43,817 bases of DNA from Terriglobia bacterium (GTDB taxonomy: Bacteria > Acidobacteriota > Terriglobia > UBA7540), in the NCBI GenBank assembly GCA_030041095.1, contig JASHON010000143.1, forward strand, positions 1 through 43,817, read 5' to 3'. The notes beneath the pieces were generated by a model. That model had not been told where the DNA came from and did not search any database. It worked only from the letters and a program-made list of their open reading frames with translations. Position 1 is the first letter of the stretch. Each line of letters opens with the position of its first letter. A program made the position numbers and the translations under genes. This document shows, piece after piece, positions 16,843 to 25,284 of this stretch.

Positions 16843-18429
16843 CTAAGGCTGCGACGGCTCGACCAGATTGAGGCGCACTTTCCACGGGTCAATTTCCGGT
16901 TTGGCGCCTTGCTCCGTGAAGTTCATCAACTCATTGCCATCCGGCGTTATTCGAGACCAGCGAGGCAGTCCGGGACCGTTCGGATCGCCGGTGCGCGCGA
17001 AGTTCGCCCAGTATTCGTTCACCGTTCGCGCCATCGCCAGATCGTGGGCGGTAATGCTCTTGCCAAAGTTTGCCCACATGGACTTGCCAATGGTATCGAA
17101 GACGTAAGGAATCTCGGAAGAATGCGGGGCGCCGGGCAGTTTTCCTCGCATGCTGGCCGCCACATAGGAAAAACGATATTCGTAAGCCGGCTCCCCGGCT
17201 GCAGCCGCGTGTCGCGCCACAAAACGCGCCGGCTCGATCATATCGCGCACCATCGCGATCCGGCGTCCGACAGCGGTTACGCTGGTATCTCCTCCGGGAT
17301 CAAACGCCGCAAGCGCTTCAGTTCGCTGTGCGCCGAACGGCGCCAGCAGCCCTGCCAAAGTGTGCGCTCTGGGGAAGCCAAGATCGGCGCTGTTCGCTCC
17401 AACGACCACCGGAACCTTGGCCTCACCGCCCTGCTTGAATACTTCCTCCGGCGGCTGCACCATCAGCTTCCCATCGATCATGGGGCCGGAATACACATCT
17501 CGTTGCTGAAACATGCTGGCCATATTGAGGCCGTCCGTAATCTTTTCCGCCGGCAGCTTTCGCAAAGCGGCCAGAGCGGCCGCGCCCTCGCCTTGGATGC
17601 CCATGCGCCGCGCAAACGCGACGGCATCTTGTTCGGCGGAGCGTTGCCCGCGAGGACCCGGATGGTCGAGCGGAGGAGAGGGCAGAATGGTGTCGCGGCC
17701 GCCGCCGGATTCGATCATGGCTCTATCGAACAAACCGCGCGCGAGCGGGGACGTCAACAGAAAATTCACGGACATGCCTCCCGCCGATTCGCCGAAGATG
17801 GTAACTTGATGCGGATCGCCGCCGAAGGCAGCGATATTCTGCTGAACCCATTTCAGCGCTGCAATCTGGTCCATGAACGCGTAGTTGCCCACCAGCCCGC
17901 CTTGTTTGACCAAGGCAGGGAAAGCAAAAAATCCAAAACGGCCTACGCGATAGTTGAAGCTGACAAATACCAGGCCCTGGCGCGCGAAGGCCGCGCCGCT
18001 GTAAACCGCGGGCGATGAACCGCCATTCACGAATCCGCCGCCGTAAATCCACACCAGAACCGGCAAGTCCTGTGCGTGCTGCAACGGCGCCCAGACGTTC
18101 AAGTAGAGGCAATCCTCGCTCGGCGTGGTGCGCAATGGCGCGGCATCATTCGGAAACAGAAACTGCATGCAGTCATGCCCGTAATCAACCGCAGAACGAA
18201 CGCCCGCCCACGGCTCGACACGCTGAGGCGGCTGCCACCGCAGCTTTCCTACCGGAGGCGCGGCATATGGAATTCCTTTGAAGACCATCAATCCTTCTTT
18301 TGCCACACCCTGAACGCGGCCCGATTCAATCTGAATAACCGGAGACGGCGCATTCGCCGCCGCAGCCGGCAATACGGCCAAAAACAGGATGACCGTCAGC
18401 AGCGTTCCCAACCAACGAACGACTCTCAC
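16843..18429 (-). CDS. Secreted type-B carboxylesterase (para-nitrobenzyl esterase family)
   Basis: Alpha/beta-hydrolase of 528 residues predicted to cleave carboxylic esters outside the cytoplasm. Residues 1-25 form a Sec signal peptide (basic MRVVR, hydrophobic LLTVILFLAVL, cleavage near AAANA). Family markers are GIPYAAPPVGKLRWQPP (52-69), EDCLYLNVW (105-113), the oxyanion-hole YGGGF near 129-133, the nucleophile Ser215 in GESAGG, and a late His in GAPHSSEIPYVF. The lengths and order match the carboxylesterase type B family (PF00135). It is transcribed towards the Tes-like gene, but a promoter-like element separates the two. The natural substrate is unknown. Confidence 0.92.
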   Translation of the reverse strand: MRVVRWLGTLLTVILFLAVLPAAAANAPSPVIQIESGRVQGVAKEGLMVFKGIPYAAPPVGKLRWQPPQRVEPWAGVRSAVDYGHDCMQFLFPNDAAPLRTTPSEDCLYLNVWAPLQHAQDLPVLVWIYGGGFVNGGSSPAVYSGAAFARQGLVFVSFNYRVGRFGFFAFPALVKQGGLVGNYAFMDQIAALKWVQQNIAAFGGDPHQVTIFGESAGGMSVNFLLTSPLARGLFDRAMIESGGGRDTILPSPPLDHPGPRGQRSAEQDAVAFARRMGIQGEGAAALAALRKLPAEKITDGLNMASMFQQRDVYSGPMIDGKLMVQPPEEVFKQGGEAKVPVVVGANSADLGFPRAHTLAGLLAPFGAQRTEALAAFDPGGDTSVTAVGRRIAMVRDMIEPARFVARHAAAAGEPAYEYRFSYVAASMRGKLPGAPHSSEIPYVFDTIGKSMWANFGKSITAHDLAMARTVNEYWANFARTGDPNGPGLPRWSRITPDGNELMNFTEQGAKPEIDPWKVRLNLVEPSQP

Positions 18430-18526
18430 TTCTTGTCTCCACCGAACAGAATGGAAAGCGAACGAGCGAAAATCATACCACCGCGTTTTCGAGAGTCAAG
18501 TGAGCAAACGAGGAGCGCGCCACATG

Positions 18527-18655
18527 GAAGTTGGAATTGCGGAAAACCCGGTGAAGGCGGGGCCGGTCGAGTCGCCCGAGGAGTGTCTGTTCGGCTTCAG
18601 CTACGTGGCAAAGCGAAAAGCCGCAGGGGCTAAACAGGCTGCGGAAAAAGTCGAC
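18527..18655 (+). pseudogene. Decayed C-terminal end of a REP-associated (RAYT/IS200-like) transposase
   Basis: In the frame starting near 18527 the peptide contains IAENPVKAGPVESPEECLFG and then FSYVAKRKAAGAKQAAEKV. ENPVKAGxVxxPEExxFxS is the characteristic C-terminal stretch of Y1 (tyrosine) RAYT transposases. The upstream catalytic HUH region and Tyr are missing, so this is only a remnant of about 40 codons. It runs straight into REP-like palindromes, which is the arrangement expected for RAYT-mobilised repeats. Family recall is by eye. Confidence 0.55.
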
Positions 18656-18741
18656 GACGCCGCGAGTGTAGCGCCGGCATCTTGCCGGCCTCCGTTGAAT
18701 TGAAGCGAGTTGCCGGCTGGAAGCCGGCGCTACACTCGCGG
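18629..18741 (+). repeat. REP/BIME-like element with 19-bp perfect inverted repeats, copy 1
   Basis: The element has inner palindromes GCCGGCATCTTGCCGGC and GCCGGCTGGAAGCCGGC, and is bounded by 19-bp perfect inverted repeats at 18660-18678 and 18723-18741 (CCGCGAGTGTAGCGCCGGC and its complement). Positions 18629-18733 match 43127-43231 in inverted orientation with about 7 differences in 105 nt, by hand alignment. It lies directly after the RAYT remnant. Confidence 0.85.
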
Positions 18742-18832
18742 CTCTGCTCCACCCAGATTAGAAGGAGGCAGGTGCAAGGCGCAGCCTTGCTTTCAAAAAA
18801 AAAGAACGATCAGAGGGTTCGGGTCCGGGTCC

Positions 18833-18864
18833 GGAAAGGCAAGCCTTTCCGCACGTCAGGCGGC
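18833..18864 (+). repeat. 32-nt palindromic repeat, copy 2
   Basis: Identical to 8374-8405: GGAAAGGCAAGCCTTTCC followed by GCACGTCAGGCGGC. It sits about 85 bp before the Gfo/Idh/MocA gene, in a 518-bp intergenic region (18430-18947) that otherwise holds only the RAYT remnant and the REP-like element. Confidence 0.8.
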
Positions 18865-18947
18865 CAAGCCGCATCGCACCAATGCGACGCCGCTGCGCAA
18901 AGGGAGAAACTCCAACGCTCGCCGCGCGGCGGGCTTAGAATAGGGCG

Positions 18948-19895
18948 ATGCTCACATGGCTTGTGATCGGTGTTGGAGACATCACGTCAAAACGGGTGTT
19001 ACCGGCGATTCTGGCGGAAGAGCGCAGCCGGCTTGCAGGCATCGTCACACGCGATCCAGCAAAGGCTGCGCCTTACGGCGTTCCTGCTTTTTCCAGTCTT
19101 GAGGCCGCTCTCGTCAAATCAGAAGCTGCGGCGGTCTACGTCGGCTCTCCGGTTTTTCTCCATGCCCCCCAGTCGATCGCCGCGCTCCAGGCACAGCGGC
19201 ACGTGCTATGTGAAAAGCCCATGGCGATGAATCTGGCTGAGGCGGAAAGGATGGCGGCAACAGCCAGAAACAGCGGCCATCTACTCGGTGTAGCCTACTA
19301 TCGCCGTACGTATCCCAAGGTCCATCGCGCGCTGGAACTGATCCGGCGGGGCGCGATTGGCCAGCCCGTTCTGGCCTGGGCCACGTACCACACCACTTTG
19401 CCCGCTACAGACACCCACCGCGCATGGCTCCTGGATCCTGCCCAGGCGGGAGGCGGGCCGCTTTACGACATCGCCTCACACCGCATCGATCTATTGAATT
19501 TCCTTTTCGGAGAACCGGCGCGGGTGACCGCCCAGCTTTCGAATGCCGTCCACCCGCTCGCCGTCGAAGACTCGGCAACGGTCATGATCGAATACCAAAG
19601 CAAGCTGCGCGCGATCGTTGACGTTCGCTGGCACTCGCAGATCACGCGCGACGAGTTCCGCATCATAGGCACCGACGGCGAAATGGACTTGACGCCGCTC
19701 AACGGTCCGGAGCTCAGCTTTTCCAGCGGGCCTGGCGGGCCAAGCGGGCATGAAAACCTGCCAACCCATTCGAACTTACACTATCCGTGCGTGAAGAATT
19801 TCGTCGATGCCGCGCTCGATGGCGTGCCGTTGCTGTCGAGCGGGGAAACGGCCCGCTGGACCGATTGGGTGACCGACCAGGCGCGCAAGGCGTAA
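18948..19895 (+). CDS. Gfo/Idh/MocA-family NAD(P)-dependent oxidoreductase
   Basis: Probable sugar or cyclitol dehydrogenase, 315 residues, cytoplasmic. The N-terminal Rossmann domain starts with WLVIGVGDITSK (4-15), a variant of the usual GxGxxA/G loop. The family signature CEKPMAMNLAEAE lies near residue 88-101. The C-terminal domain contains AGGGPLYDIASHRIDLLNFLFGEP, shown in part as GGGPLYDIASHRID, whose His corresponds to the usual catalytic position. The start at ATG 18948 leaves no N-terminal extension. It is followed at 115 bp by a GH2 glycosidase on the same strand, suggesting a shared role in sugar or uronate use (inference). The substrate cannot be told from the sequence. Confidence 0.9.
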   Translation: MLTWLVIGVGDITSKRVLPAILAEERSRLAGIVTRDPAKAAPYGVPAFSSLEAALVKSEAAAVYVGSPVFLHAPQSIAALQAQRHVLCEKPMAMNLAEAERMAATARNSGHLLGVAYYRRTYPKVHRALELIRRGAIGQPVLAWATYHTTLPATDTHRAWLLDPAQAGGGPLYDIASHRIDLLNFLFGEPARVTAQLSNAVHPLAVEDSATVMIEYQSKLRAIVDVRWHSQITRDEFRIIGTDGEMDLTPLNGPELSFSSGPGGPSGHENLPTHSNLHYPCVKNFVDAALDGVPLLSSGETARWTDWVTDQARKA

Positions 19896-20010
19896 GCGGG
19901 CGCGCCGGCGACACTACTGTTGGGCTTCAAGAGAGGGAGCGCTGCGCCAGCCTGATTTCTGCTGATGTGAGACGACGAGACAAAGCGAACCGGAGAAGGA
20001 GATCCAGACG

Positions 20011-21963
20011 ATGACATCTGAAAAACCAACCGGCGAACCTTTGAAAATGGATCGCCGCGATTTTCTGCTTGGCGTTGCCGGTACCGGCGCTGCGGCGATG
20101 GCGCCAGGAAACGAGGGCGGAAAATTACCGGCTGAAATTGCCGCCGAAGAGCCGCATCAGCACGGCGTTGTCCGGCTGCTCCTGCCGCAGCAGAATGCCC
20201 ACCGCAATCGCATCGATCTGTTGGGCCTGTGGGATTTTCAATTGGACCCGGAAGACGCCGGCGTCAGCGCCCAATGGTTTCATGGTTTGCCGTCGCCGCG
20301 CACGATCGCAGTTCCCTGCAGTTGGAACGACCTTTTCAACGACGCTGCAGACTATCTGGGACCGGCGTGGTATTTCCGCGAGGTATGGGTCCCAGCGGCG
20401 TGGCGCCGGCAGCGCATTTTCCTCTATTTCGGGTCAGTGAACTACGCGGCGCAAGCCTGGATCAACGGCACGGCCGTCGGCAGTCACCTGGGCGGGCACT
20501 TGCCGTTTGCCTTTGAGATCGCCTCTCATCTCGCCTGGGACCGTTCCAACCTCATCTCCGTTCGCGTGGAAAACGTTCAGACCGCGACGCGAGTGCCACC
20601 CGGCGGCAACAGTCGAGGAGGCCTCGGCGGAATGGAGTTGCCTGCCACGAGTTACGACTACTTTCCGTATGCCGGCATCCACCGCCAAGTGCAGCTTGTG
20701 GCTCTACCCGAAACTTACATCGAAGACATAACCGTCGTGACCAGCATCGAAGGCGCAAGCGGGATCGTCAACGTAAAGGCACAGGCGAACGCGGAATGGA
20801 GCGGCGCCGGCAAAGTCCAACTTGGAACTGCAGGGTCTGCGCGTGAGGCGGAGCTTGAATTCCGCCGCGGGTTCGCAGAGACCACCATGCGCGTTCCCGA
20901 AGCAGTCTTCTGGAGCCCTGACGCGCCGCATCTTTATCCGCTCGAGCTCACTCTCTCTGCGCATGGAACGCTGCTCGACAGCTACCGGCTCGACATCGGC
21001 ATCCGAACCGTTGAAGCGCGCGGCGAGCAACTGCTGTTGAACGGGCAGCCGATCTTTTTGAAGGGATTCTCGCGTCATGAAGATTTTGCCATCAGCGGGC
21101 GCGGCTTGAACTTGCCCGTCGTGGTGCGCGACGCGGAGTTGCTGAAATGGGTGGGCGCCAATTCTTTCCGCACTTCGCATTATCCCTATTCACCCGAGTG
21201 CATGGAGTTGGCTGACCGCTATGGCTTCATGGTGATTGACGAAATTCCCGCTGTCGGAATGACTTTTTCGGACGGTGAAACTAACATTCAGAAACGGCTC
21301 ACGCAGTGCCTGCGGGACATCGATGACCTGATTGCGCGTGACAAGAACCATCCAAGCGTCATCGCGTGGTCAGTGGCTAACGAGCCTGGGACTGGCTATT
21401 CGCCCGGAGGCGCCGTGCCGAAAGCGGAAGCCGTCGCCGCCGGAACGAAATTTTTCACGCAACTGCTCGGCCGGGCGCGCGAACAAGATGGGACGCGTCC
21501 CGTCACCTTCACCACCGTTCAAGGAGGACCGCTCGAATGGACCGCGCTTTGTGATATTGCGTGCCTCAACGCCTATTTTGGATGGTATTCGCTTGGCGGG
21601 CGCCTCGACCAGGCGGCCCAGGCATTTGCCCGCTATCTCGATCACGTCAACAGCGTCGTGCCTAAGCCCACCATCATCACCGAATGCGGCGCAGGCACGC
21701 TGGCCGGCGTTCACGATGAGCCACCGCAGATGTGGACGGAAGAGTATCAGGTGGAGTTTCTCCGCCATTATCTCGAAGTCGTCAGCAAGCGGTCTTTCAT
21801 GGCGGGGTTGCACGTATGGAACTTCCAGGAGTTTAAGACTCCGCAAAGCATCATTCGGCCCGCAGGCCAGAACAATAAGGGAGTCTTCACGCGTGACCGG
21901 CGTCCCAAGATGGCCGCCCACTTCCTCCGGTCGCGCTGGAATCGCAGTTTGCGCACTACCTGA
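20011..21963 (+). CDS. Tat-exported GH2 beta-glucuronidase-like glycosidase
   Basis: Glycoside hydrolase family 2 enzyme of 650 residues. A twin-arginine signal (MDRRDFLLGVAGTGAAAMAPG at 13-33, key residues RR at 15-16) predicts folded export. The sugar-binding domain (about 60-235), immunoglobulin-like domain (about 236-335) and TIM barrel (about 336-645) are in the normal GH2 order. Catalytic residues are visible: acid/base Glu458 in SVANEP and nucleophile Glu558 in IITECG. Asn621-x-Lys623 followed by GVFTRDRRPK matches the NxK motif that reads the uronate carboxylate in beta-glucuronidases such as E. coli UidA, favouring glucuronide over galactoside substrates. ATG 20011 has AGAAGGAGAT about eight bases upstream. 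It probably acts with the preceding oxidoreductase. Confidence 0.9.
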   Translation: MTSEKPTGEPLKMDRRDFLLGVAGTGAAAMAPGNEGGKLPAEIAAEEPHQHGVVRLLLPQQNAHRNRIDLLGLWDFQLDPEDAGVSAQWFHGLPSPRTIAVPCSWNDLFNDAADYLGPAWYFREVWVPAAWRRQRIFLYFGSVNYAAQAWINGTAVGSHLGGHLPFAFEIASHLAWDRSNLISVRVENVQTATRVPPGGNSRGGLGGMELPATSYDYFPYAGIHRQVQLVALPETYIEDITVVTSIEGASGIVNVKAQANAEWSGAGKVQLGTAGSAREAELEFRRGFAETTMRVPEAVFWSPDAPHLYPLELTLSAHGTLLDSYRLDIGIRTVEARGEQLLLNGQPIFLKGFSRHEDFAISGRGLNLPVVVRDAELLKWVGANSFRTSHYPYSPECMELADRYGFMVIDEIPAVGMTFSDGETNIQKRLTQCLRDIDDLIARDKNHPSVIAWSVANEPGTGYSPGGAVPKAEAVAAGTKFFTQLLGRAREQDGTRPVTFTTVQGGPLEWTALCDIACLNAYFGWYSLGGRLDQAAQAFARYLDHVNSVVPKPTIITECGAGTLAGVHDEPPQMWTEEYQVEFLRHYLEVVSKRSFMAGLHVWNFQEFKTPQSIIRPAGQNNKGVFTRDRRPKMAAHFLRSRWNRSLRTT

Positions 21964-22114
21964 GTCTCTTCCCGGCAGGACGCAATCCCCGCGAGCCGGT
22001 CTGCTCTTAAAGACGCCAATCCATTGCGTTGGATTCCTCAGCCCGGAGTGGGTGAACCCAAGAGGATCGTGCGGTGGAGCGCCGAATGAAGAGGAAGCGA
22101 TCCTGCAGTGAGGC

Positions 22115-22178
22115 GATGGCTCAAGGATTCAACCATTCAATGCTCCGATGACTCAATCGCTCAATGACTCAATGACAC
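22115..22178 (+). repeat. Short degenerate tandem CTCAATGA-type repeat
   Basis: Between the convergent glycosidase and FN3 lipoprotein genes the sequence reads ATGGCTCAAGGATTCAACC, then CAATGCTCCGATGACTC, then AATCGCTCAATGACTC, then AATGACACACTC. These are repeated variants of TGACTCAA with drift. There is no gene in the surrounding 229 bp and no T-rich terminator. Confidence 0.55.
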
Positions 22179-22192
22179 ACTCTCCCGATGTC

Positions 22193-23287
22193 TCATTCCT
22201 TTGTCTGAATCTTTGCCGGGGTGGAAGCGCCGCTTTCGTGCCCGGCAACGCTCACCGCAGTGACCCAATAAACGTAGTGTTGGCCCCGGAGAACAGTTCG
22301 GTCGGTAAAGACCGGCGTCAGGAGCAACTTGGAGTTTAGCCGCTCGGGTGGTTGATTGCCTTGGCGTCGATAAACATTGTAGCCGCCGAGCCTCGCGACC
22401 GGATCGGGCTTCCAAACCAGCTCAACGCTTCTGCCCGTGTAAGCTACAGTCAAACCCGAGGGCACAGGGGGTGGGAAAACATCGCGCGGCGTTATTTCAA
22501 CCGGCAGTGAGCGCGCGCTTTCCGCCTGGGTTCCATCGAACTCGAAGACTGCGCTTACTTGATAGCGGTAAGCCCGATTGAACTGGAAATCACGGTCGAG
22601 ATAATGGGCTTCGCTCGTTTGAATCGGAGGGCCCTGAGACGCGGCTTTGCTGGTGCGATAGACGAGGTAACCGAAAATGGGCGGAAGCGGACCGCCGGTA
22701 AGGCTCCGCACCGGCGCGGACCAGCTCAAGTCTATACCTTCGGGCTGCTGGCGAGCACGAAGCGTCTGGATGGGAGGAGAAACATCCAGCACCTTGATGC
22801 GGGCAACATTGGAGGGATCGCTCGATCGCACACGCCCTCCAAAACTGCGTGTCAGCGAGGTTTCGACGAAGGAGAGCGTCGAGCCAACCAAGCGGGAATA
22901 AGCCTGAGCGGAGAGCCGGTCTTCATAGATCATGCGGCTGCCTTGCGTGTATTGTGACAAGGCGCGCGGCGGCAATGAAATCCATGGCTTTGAGGCAACA
23001 AATGAGTGAGGCGGTTGCATCCCGGCCGGGGCGACGTCGCGATAAAACCGCACTTCGATGGGCTTGGTAAGCCGCCGCTTATCCTCCGCCAGGACGGGCA
23101 GCGTCAAGCGCAATCGTAACGTGCGCCCTGCCTGAATCGCTTTCAGATCGTTCACGCGAGCCGGGCGTTGAATGCGAGGAGGATGAGGCGGCGCTTCCGC
23201 CGCGCAACCGGCAAACAGGCAGACCACAACGAGCCAGGCGAGCACAAACCAATAGCCATTTCTTACTCGCCGCGAGTCACTGGCCAC
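22193..23287 (-). CDS. Fibronectin type III-repeat lipoprotein
   Basis: Envelope lipoprotein of 364 residues with unknown function. A basic start (SRRVRNGYW) and hydrophobic stretch FVLAWLVVVCLFAGC end in a lipobox whose Cys is near residue 28. Two fibronectin type III-like domains are visible, one at about 170-260 (IDLSWSAPVRSL ... YLVYRTSK ... RAYRYQVSAVFEFDG) and one at about 270-360 (VELVWKPDP ... YNVYRR ... HYVYWVTAVSVAGHES). It starts at GTG 23287, three bases after the hslU stop, without a clear ribosome binding site, so it is likely translated from the hslVU transcript. In this lineage it may be a cell-surface or adhesion-scaffold protein (inference). Confidence 0.8.
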   Translation of the reverse strand: MASDSRRVRNGYWFVLAWLVVVCLFAGCAAEAPPHPPRIQRPARVNDLKAIQAGRTLRLRLTLPVLAEDKRRLTKPIEVRFYRDVAPAGMQPPHSFVASKPWISLPPRALSQYTQGSRMIYEDRLSAQAYSRLVGSTLSFVETSLTRSFGGRVRSSDPSNVARIKVLDVSPPIQTLRARQQPEGIDLSWSAPVRSLTGGPLPPIFGYLVYRTSKAASQGPPIQTSEAHYLDRDFQFNRAYRYQVSAVFEFDGTQAESARSLPVEITPRDVFPPPVPSGLTVAYTGRSVELVWKPDPVARLGGYNVYRRQGNQPPERLNSKLLLTPVFTDRTVLRGQHYVYWVTAVSVAGHESGASTPAKIQTKE

Positions 23288-23290
23288 TTG

Positions 23291-24700
23291 TCAGAGGATG
23301 TACCTGCTCAGATCTTGGTTCTTGACGATATCCGCCAACTGCTTTTGAACGTATTCTTCGTCAATGCGAACGTTTTTCTTTTTCAGATCAGGACCTTCGA
23401 AAGAAATCTCGTCCAGAAGCTTCTCCATAATGGTATGCAGCCGGCGCGCGCCGATATTCTCCGTTTGCTCGTTCACGGCGGCAGCGTATTTGGCCACTTC
23501 CTCGAGCGCCTCATCGGAGAACGTCAGCTTGATCTCTTCGGTTTCAAGCAGCGCCGTGTATTGCTTCACGAGCGCGCTCTTGGGCTCCTTCAGAATCCGG
23601 ATAAAATCCTCCACTGTCAATGAATGCAGCTCCACACGGATCGGGAAGCGGCCCTGAAGCTCCGGAATAAGATCCGAGGGCTTGCTGACGTGGAAAGCGC
23701 CCGCAGCAATGAAGAGAATATGATCCGTGCGGACCATGCCGTAGCGCGTATTGACGGTTGTACCCTCCACGATCGGCAGAATGTCTCTTTGCACTCCTTC
23801 ACGGCTGACGTCCGGTCCATGCCCGTGCTCGCGGCCCGCGATCTTGTCCACCTCGTCCAAAAAAATGATTCCGGACTGCTCCACGCGCTCGACCGCCGTC
23901 CGCGTCACCTGCTCCATGTCTACGAGCCGGTTTTCTTCCTCCTGGATCAGATAATCCATGGCTTCTGAGACAAGCATCCGGCGCTTCTTGGTCCGCTGCC
24001 CGAACAGGCCGGGGAGAATGTCTTTGAAGTTGATATCCATCTCCTCGATGCCTTGAGCCGAAGTAATTTCAACCGCCGGAAACGACTTCTCGCGCACTTC
24101 CACTTCCACCTGGCGCTCATTGAGCTTGCCTTCACGGAGCTGGGCACGAAGCTTCTCACGCGTGCGCAAGTATTGCTCGTGCTGACGCTCGCCGTCTTCG
24201 GAAGACGGATTTTCCGGCTGAGCCTGTGGCCGCGCCGTTGCCGGCGACGGGAGCAACAGGTCCAGCAAGCGCTCTTCGGCATTCTGCTCGGCTTTTTCCG
24301 CCACTTCGTTGGCTTTTTCGTCGCGGACCATGTCAATCGCAATCTCGACGAGGTCGCGGATCATGGACTCCACATCGCGCCCCACATAACCAACTTCCGT
24401 GAAGCGTGAGGCTTCCACCTTAATGAACGGCGAATTCGTCAGGCGCGCCAGCCGCCGGGCAATTTCCGTCTTTCCAACGCCCGTCGGCCCAATCATGATG
24501 ATGTTCTTCGGCAAAACTTCTTCCGCCAGCTCTTCGGGAAGTTTCTGGCGTCGCACCCGGTTACGGAGGGCAATGGCGACAGCGCGCTTGGCCTCCGCCT
24601 GGCCCACCACGTGCTTGTCCAACTCGCTGACAATCTGCCGCGGTGTCATATCTTCAAGCGACGCCGCAGCTTCGATGCTTTCAGGCAAATAGAACACCAT
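23291..24700 (-). CDS. hslU: ATP-dependent protease ATPase subunit HslU
   Basis: AAA+ unfoldase (ClpY) that feeds substrates to the HslV peptidase. The 469-residue protein shows the pore-domain start [19 protein letters not shown], Walker A GPTGVGKT at 71-78, [13 protein letters not shown], the long I-domain (about 110-250) rich in Glu/Arg, Walker [13 protein letters not shown], sensor GRFPIRVEL, and the C-terminal LSRYIL that docks into HslV. ATG overlaps the hslV stop as TAATG. It is part of an hslV-hslU-lipoprotein operon. Confidence 0.97.
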   Translation of the reverse strand: MVFYLPESIEAAASLEDMTPRQIVSELDKHVVGQAEAKRAVAIALRNRVRRQKLPEELAEEVLPKNIIMIGPTGVGKTEIARRLARLTNSPFIKVEASRFTEVGYVGRDVESMIRDLVEIAIDMVRDEKANEVAEKAEQNAEERLLDLLLPSPATARPQAQPENPSSEDGERQHEQYLRTREKLRAQLREGKLNERQVEVEVREKSFPAVEITSAQGIEEMDINFKDILPGLFGQRTKKRRMLVSEAMDYLIQEEENRLVDMEQVTRTAVERVEQSGIIFLDEVDKIAGREHGHGPDVSREGVQRDILPIVEGTTVNTRYGMVRTDHILFIAAGAFHVSKPSDLIPELQGRFPIRVELHSLTVEDFIRILKEPKSALVKQYTALLETEEIKLTFSDEALEEVAKYAAAVNEQTENIGARRLHTIMEKLLDEISFEGPDLKKKNVRIDEEYVQKQLADIVKNQDLSRYIL

Positions 24701-25242
24701 TACAGCTCTTCAATTACAAAGTTTTCGTTCGTAAAGATACAAATCTGCCCCGCAACGTGCAAGGACTCTTCGACGATGGCTCTTGGAGCCAAAGACGTGT
24801 GCTTGGATAAGGCCCGGGCAGCGGCGAGCGCGTAAGGGCCACCCGAGCCGATGGCCACGATGCCGTCGTCAGGCTCGATGACGTCACCATTTCCACTCAC
24901 CAGGTAAGTGACTTTCGAATCCGCCACCAGCAACAGCGCCTCCAGGTGCCTCAATGCCCGGTCCGTTCTCCAATCCTTCGCCAACTCCACCACCGAACGG
25001 CTTAGATTTCCGTGGTACTCCTCCAGCTTCTGTTCGAAGCGGGAAAAGAGCGAGAGCGCGTCCGCCGTGCTGCCGGCAAAGCCCGCGACAATTTTGTCTC
25101 CATACAGGCGGCGAATCTTGCGCGCGTTCTGCTTCACCACGCTCTCGCCCATTGTCACCTGTCCGTCACCGCCCATGGCCAGGTGGCCGTCACGCCGCAC
25201 GCACAGAATCGTCGTAGAGCGAATTCGCGCTTTTGGATTCAA
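24700..25242 (-). CDS. hslV: ATP-dependent protease peptidase subunit HslV
   Basis: Proteasome-like threonine peptidase (ClpQ) of 180 residues. The expected N-terminal nucleophile is the first Thr of [10 protein letters not shown], which lies at residue 10, so a nine-residue propeptide (MNPKARIRS) must be removed; many bacterial HslV proteins carry short leaders. Other signatures are [38 protein letters not shown] (in part GFAGSTADA), and [14 protein letters not shown]. The start codon is TTG 25242 with GGAGG four bases upstream. The small intergenic space before it (25243-25284) lies between this gene and a LolA-like gene on the same strand. Confidence 0.96.
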   Translation of the reverse strand: MNPKARIRSTTILCVRRDGHLAMGGDGQVTMGESVVKQNARKIRRLYGDKIVAGFAGSTADALSLFSRFEQKLEEYHGNLSRSVVELAKDWRTDRALRHLEALLLVADSKVTYLVSGNGDVIEPDDGIVAIGSGGPYALAAARALSKHTSLAPRAIVEESLHVAGQICIFTNENFVIEEL

Positions 25243-25284
25243 TCGCCCTCCACCTCGCCCACAATTATAACAGGAAGCGAACGT

